Part shown: positions 5,359-7,919 of the stretch, in pieces
Numbering within the stretch: the first letter of the stretch is position 1
How the letters are laid out: every line of letters begins with the position of its first letter
Assembly (NCBI GenBank): GCA_023427125.1
Contig: JAEZBP010000811.1
Span: forward strand, 1 to 7,919
Source of the DNA: Pseudomonadota bacterium
GTDB lineage: Bacteria; Myxococcota_A; Polyangia; Polyangiales; Sandaracinaceae
Direction: 5' to 3'
Length of the DNA stretch: 7,919 nt
The notes under the pieces: generated by a model
What the model saw: only the letters and a program-made list of their open reading frames with translations
The model's database searches: none
What the model was told of the DNA's origin: nothing
Made by a program: the position numbers and the translations under genes

Positions 5359-7050
5359 TCAGCCCGACCGCTCCGCTCGGCGTTCCACGAGCGCTGGCTT
5401 CAGCCAGGGGAGCTCGACGCGGAAGGTCGAGCCTTCGCCGAGGGCGCTCGTCACCGTGACCTGTCCGCCGTGCATCTGGACGATCTGTCGCACGATGAAG
5501 AGACCGAGGCCCAGCCCGCCGTAGTTGCGGGGCGAGACGCAGCGCTCGAAGCGCTCGAAGAGCCGCTCGAGATCCTCGGGCGCGACGCCGATGCCGTGAT
5601 CGCGCACGGCGATCCACGCGGTGCTCTCCGCGCCCCCCACCTCCACCTCGATCGGGCGGCCCTCGCCGTACTTGATCGCGTTCGAGAGGAGGTTCGCGAT
5701 CACCTGATCGATGCGCGACCGATCCCACTGCCCGACCGGAGCCACCCTCGAGCGCAGCGTGATCGTCGAGCCGGATCGCGCGAGCTCCTCGCGGAAGCGC
5801 GCGATCACCTCATCGCAGAGCGCCGCGAGGTCGACCTCCCCGCGCTGGAGCGAGAGCCGGCCCGCGGCGAGGCTCGAGACGTCGAGCAGCTCGGCGGTGA
5901 GCCGCGCGAGCCTCTGTGTCTGGCGCTCGATGTTCTCGAGCAGCTTCGTGCCCGCCTCGGGGGTGACCGCGGTGCCGCGGGCGAAGGCGGCGCGCAGCAC
6001 GTGCACGACCAGCTGCATCGAGGTCAGCGGCGTGCGCAGCTCGTGCGACGCGATCGAGAGGAACTCGTCGCGCACGCGGATCGCCTCCTCGGCAGCCGCG
6101 CGCGCAGCCCGCTCCGTCTCGAGCAGCCGATCGCGCTCGGCCTCCGCGCGCTTACGCTCGGTCACGTCGACGAGGTAGAGGCCGTGGCCGTAGCGCACGT
6201 CGCCGCGGCCGCGGACGGGCGCCGCGCGGCGCTCGAACACCCGCCCATCCGCCAGCCGGACCTCGTCGACCGCCTCGAGCTCGGGGTGGTGCTCGAAGTA
6301 GCTCACGCGCTCGAGGTACTCGTCCGGCTCGGTGGTCCGCGCCGCCGCGGCCGCGTGCACCGCGTCGAGGGATGCGCACGGCAGCGCGGGGTCGAGCCCC
6401 CACATCGCGGTGAAGCGCTGGTTGCTGAAGAGCAGCTCGTGATCCGCTTCGTCGGTCACGAGGATGCCGATGTTGGACGCCTCGCCGATCGCCTCGAGCA
6501 TCACGCGCTGCGCCTCGAGGCGATGCTCGCTCGCCTTGGTCTGCGCGAAGAGATCGCGATGCGCCAAGACGATGCCGAGGATGCGCGCGAGGCGCTCCAC
6601 CATCCCGCGATAGTGCGCGGGCAGGACGGGGTTACGTCCCTCGCGGTCGGACTCGAAGTAGAGGACCAGGCACGCCGGCGCGCGGTTCGCCGCGTCGACG
6701 CGGAAGTGCCAGCGACGGAGCTCGCGCCCGGCGAGCTCGGGGTAAGGGAGCGGCGGCGCGTCGCACCCTGCGATCGCCGCGCCCACCGCATCGCTCGGCA
6801 ACGGCAGGCTGCGCGACGCGGCCCCGATCCCGCTCGCGCCCATCAGCACGCCGGCGCCGGACGCGACCTCCATGAAGAGCGCGGCGTAGCAGCCGAGCCG
6901 CTCCGCCATGCGCTCGAGGAGCGTGTCGGCCGAGCGCGTCGGGTCGAAGAGCTCGAGCGCCGCCACCGTGAGCTCCTGCAGCACGCTCGCGAGGGTCAGG
7001 CGCTCGTCGGCGCGTGGGTCGCACGCGCCCGTGACGGCGCTCTCCGTCAT
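5359..7050 (-). CDS. Soluble GAF-PAS sensor histidine kinase
   Basis: This 563-residue kinase has no signal peptide or membrane helix, so it should sense a cytoplasmic signal. In order it has a GAF-like domain (about 18-170), a PAS domain (about 180-298, ending LVDVTERKRAE), a short coiled linker (298-328), a HisKA domain with the phosphorylated H336 in EFLSIASHELRTPLTSM, and an ATPase domain. That domain has its N-box at 449-462 (DQVIANLLSNAIKY, N457 the likely magnesium ligand), its G1 box D484-H-G-I-G, an F box near 497-503 and its G2 box at 511-518 (GGLGLGLF). All catalytic motifs look intact. The start is the ATG at 7050-7048, which overlaps the FIST stop as ATGA, implying coupled translation and joint function. 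No receiver domain or response regulator gene follows, so its partner is encoded elsewhere. Confidence 0.93.
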   Translation of the reverse strand: MTESAVTGACDPRADERLTLASVLQELTVAALELFDPTRSADTLLERMAERLGCYAALFMEVASGAGVLMGASGIGAASRSLPLPSDAVGAAIAGCDAPPLPYPELAGRELRRWHFRVDAANRAPACLVLYFESDREGRNPVLPAHYRGMVERLARILGIVLAHRDLFAQTKASEHRLEAQRVMLEAIGEASNIGILVTDEADHELLFSNQRFTAMWGLDPALPCASLDAVHAAAAARTTEPDEYLERVSYFEHHPELEAVDEVRLADGRVFERRAAPVRGRGDVRYGHGLYLVDVTERKRAEAERDRLLETERAARAAAEEAIRVRDEFLSIASHELRTPLTSMQLVVHVLRAAFARGTAVTPEAGTKLLENIERQTQRLARLTAELLDVSSLAAGRLSLQRGEVDLAALCDEVIARFREELARSGSTITLRSRVAPVGQWDRSRIDQVIANLLSNAIKYGEGRPIEVEVGGAESTAWIAVRDHGIGVAPEDLERLFERFERCVSPRNYGGLGLGLFIVRQIVQMHGGQVTVTSALGEGSTFRVELPWLKPALVERRAERSG

Positions 7051-7919
7051 CCCATGCCCCGGCTCGGCGGCAGCGCCATCACGACGGCGGTCTTGTTGTG
7101 GAACTGCGGCGCCATGCTCCCCGCCGTGCCGAGCTCGCCCAACGTCAGGCAGCCCATCATCGGCGTCTCGCGACCGACCCCCTCCTGGATCGCGGCGAGC
7201 TCCCTCCGCATGTCGCGGCCGAGGATGAGGTAGCGCGAGACGCAGTCGAACACGATCACGCCCCCGGGAGGGCCGAGCATCCTCTCGCGGGCGTCGCTGG
7301 CGGCCGAGCGCGCCGCTCCGAGCAGGTCGTCGCGGTCGCCCTGCATGACGCGCATGGTGGAGCCGTCGGGGATCTCCGCCACGCAGCGCAGGCTGCCGTC
7401 GGCCTCCACGGCGAGCGGGTCACGAATGACGAACTCACCGTTCGGCTGCGGGATCCCGAGCGGGTGTGTCATGGCGAAGCGCGCGAAGTCGCGCTCGGTC
7501 ACATCGTCTCCGTTGTTGCGCGCGACCTCCCGGTACGCGTCGAAGGCGCGCTGGTAGTCGAGCTCCACCGCGGTCGCGCCGTGCGCGCGTGTGACCATCG
7601 TGGGGGGACCGTAGGGATGCCAGCCGTGGCGGATGCCGACGGAGGTCGGGCGATCGCTGTCGATGGCGACGACGACGACCCTGTCGTGCCATGCCCTGCC
7701 GCGCGCGAACTGCGCGGTGCGAACGTAGCGGAGGTTGTCGCCGGCGCCGCCGCCTGCCCACCCCGCGCCAGCCCCCGCCTCCTGCACCGCGCCACGTATC
7801 ACCGACGCCGCATCGCCGGTGAGCGCGTCGGACAGAACGATGAAGCTGCGATGCGCGCGCCGCGGCCTCTCGCCGGTGGGCGGTCGACCCTCGCCGTTCT
7901 CCGCGGAGAGGCCCGCGGC
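7047..7919 (-). CDS. FIST-domain signal transduction protein, N-terminus beyond the right edge
   Basis: FIST proteins are proposed intracellular ligand sensors, often encoded beside histidine kinases or chemotaxis genes. The visible 290 residues stay open to the window edge, and RSFIVLSDALTGDA near the edge is FIST_N content, so the true start lies outside. GTG 7802 is internal. FIST_N continues through RTAQFARGRAWHDRVVVVAI and the shGW-like stretch GIRHGWHPYGPP. FIST_C covers roughly the last 160 residues, with PLGIPQPNGEFVIRDPLAVE, IPDGSTMRVMQGDRDDLL, VIVFDCVSRYLILG and the typical end GCLTLGELG then FHNKTAVVMAL. The segment between PRRAHR and the edge is Glu/Arg/Pro-rich, perhaps a linker. 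The ATGA overlap with the kinase gene makes the two a likely sensor pair. Confidence 0.9.
   Translation of the reverse strand, partial: AAGLSAENGEGRPPTGERPRRAHRSFIVLSDALTGDAASVIRGAVQEAGAGAGWAGGGAGDNLRYVRTAQFARGRAWHDRVVVVAIDSDRPTSVGIRHGWHPYGPPTMVTRAHGATAVELDYQRAFDAYREVARNNGDDVTERDFARFAMTHPLGIPQPNGEFVIRDPLAVEADGSLRCVAEIPDGSTMRVMQGDRDDLLGAARSAASDARERMLGPPGGVIVFDCVSRYLILGRDMRRELAAIQEGVGRETPMMGCLTLGELGTAGSMAPQFHNKTAVVMALPPSRGMG

Noticed and set aside
4813..7233. An 806-codon forward open frame opposite the lipoprotein, kinase and FIST genes
   Set aside because: It is a mirror frame of the kinase gene with Arg/Asp/Leu-rich, domain-free sequence, and it crosses intergenic DNA and gene boundaries.
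7047..7802. A complete FIST gene starting at GTG 7802
   Set aside because: The frame stays open to the edge, and the residues before 7802 match the FIST N-terminal pattern, so the GTG is internal.
1..7919. CRISPR array, tRNA, rRNA, insertion sequence or prophage
   Set aside because: No regularly spaced repeats, cloverleaf, rRNA segments, transposase motifs or phage genes were seen; the only direct repeat is the short one near 5305-5357.

Overview
The window is very GC-rich, dense in genes and strongly GC-biased at third codon positions. It uses GTG starts freely, and most of its transcription units lack a clear Shine-Dalgarno site. Together with a lipoprotein, a J-domain-less DnaJ, a urate hydroxylase and a FIST/histidine-kinase pair, this suggests a Myxococcota (deltaproteobacterial) chromosome, possibly Polyangia. 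That assignment is inference; there is no rRNA or other marker in the window.

Layout. Positions 1-144 hold little: perhaps the last codons of a rightward gene ending at 45, then a GC hairpin. A leftward three-gene operon follows (1182 to 145): a 49-residue single-pass membrane protein, a SUI1/YciH-family translation factor interrupted by an in-frame TAG, and the Holliday-junction resolvase ruvC. The three are packed with a 1-nt gap and then a 1-nt overlap. Positions 1183-1257 are a divergent promoter region built as a long inverted repeat. Rightward from 1258 come a membrane-anchored propeller-like protein (1258-2277), a DnaJ-like protein with no J domain but with a C-terminal membrane helix (2324-3241), and puuD, a membrane urate hydroxylase with a cytochrome c domain (3291-4499). 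puuD converges with a leftward lipoprotein gene (5193-4501); a perfect hairpin spans both stop codons. Positions 5194-5358 are intergenic, with a leftward promoter-like element, a strong GC hairpin and a short direct repeat. The rest is a leftward two-gene unit: a FIST-domain sensor protein cut by the right edge (7919-7047), overlapping by ATGA a soluble GAF-PAS histidine kinase (7050-5359).

How the genes work together. ruvC belongs to recombination and repair, and the SUI1-family gene to translation; they are linked by position only. FIST and the kinase probably form one sensory module: the FIST protein would bind a ligand and the kinase would pass the signal to a response regulator encoded elsewhere. 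puuD has no purine-degradation neighbours here.

The most notable observations are four. A single TAG splits an otherwise intact SUI1-family gene. Three start codons lie 6-7 nt after the same TAGGCT box, which suggests leaderless mRNAs. The divergent promoter is a 69-bp imperfect palindrome. The DnaJ relative has kept its zinc finger, lost its J domain and gained a membrane anchor.
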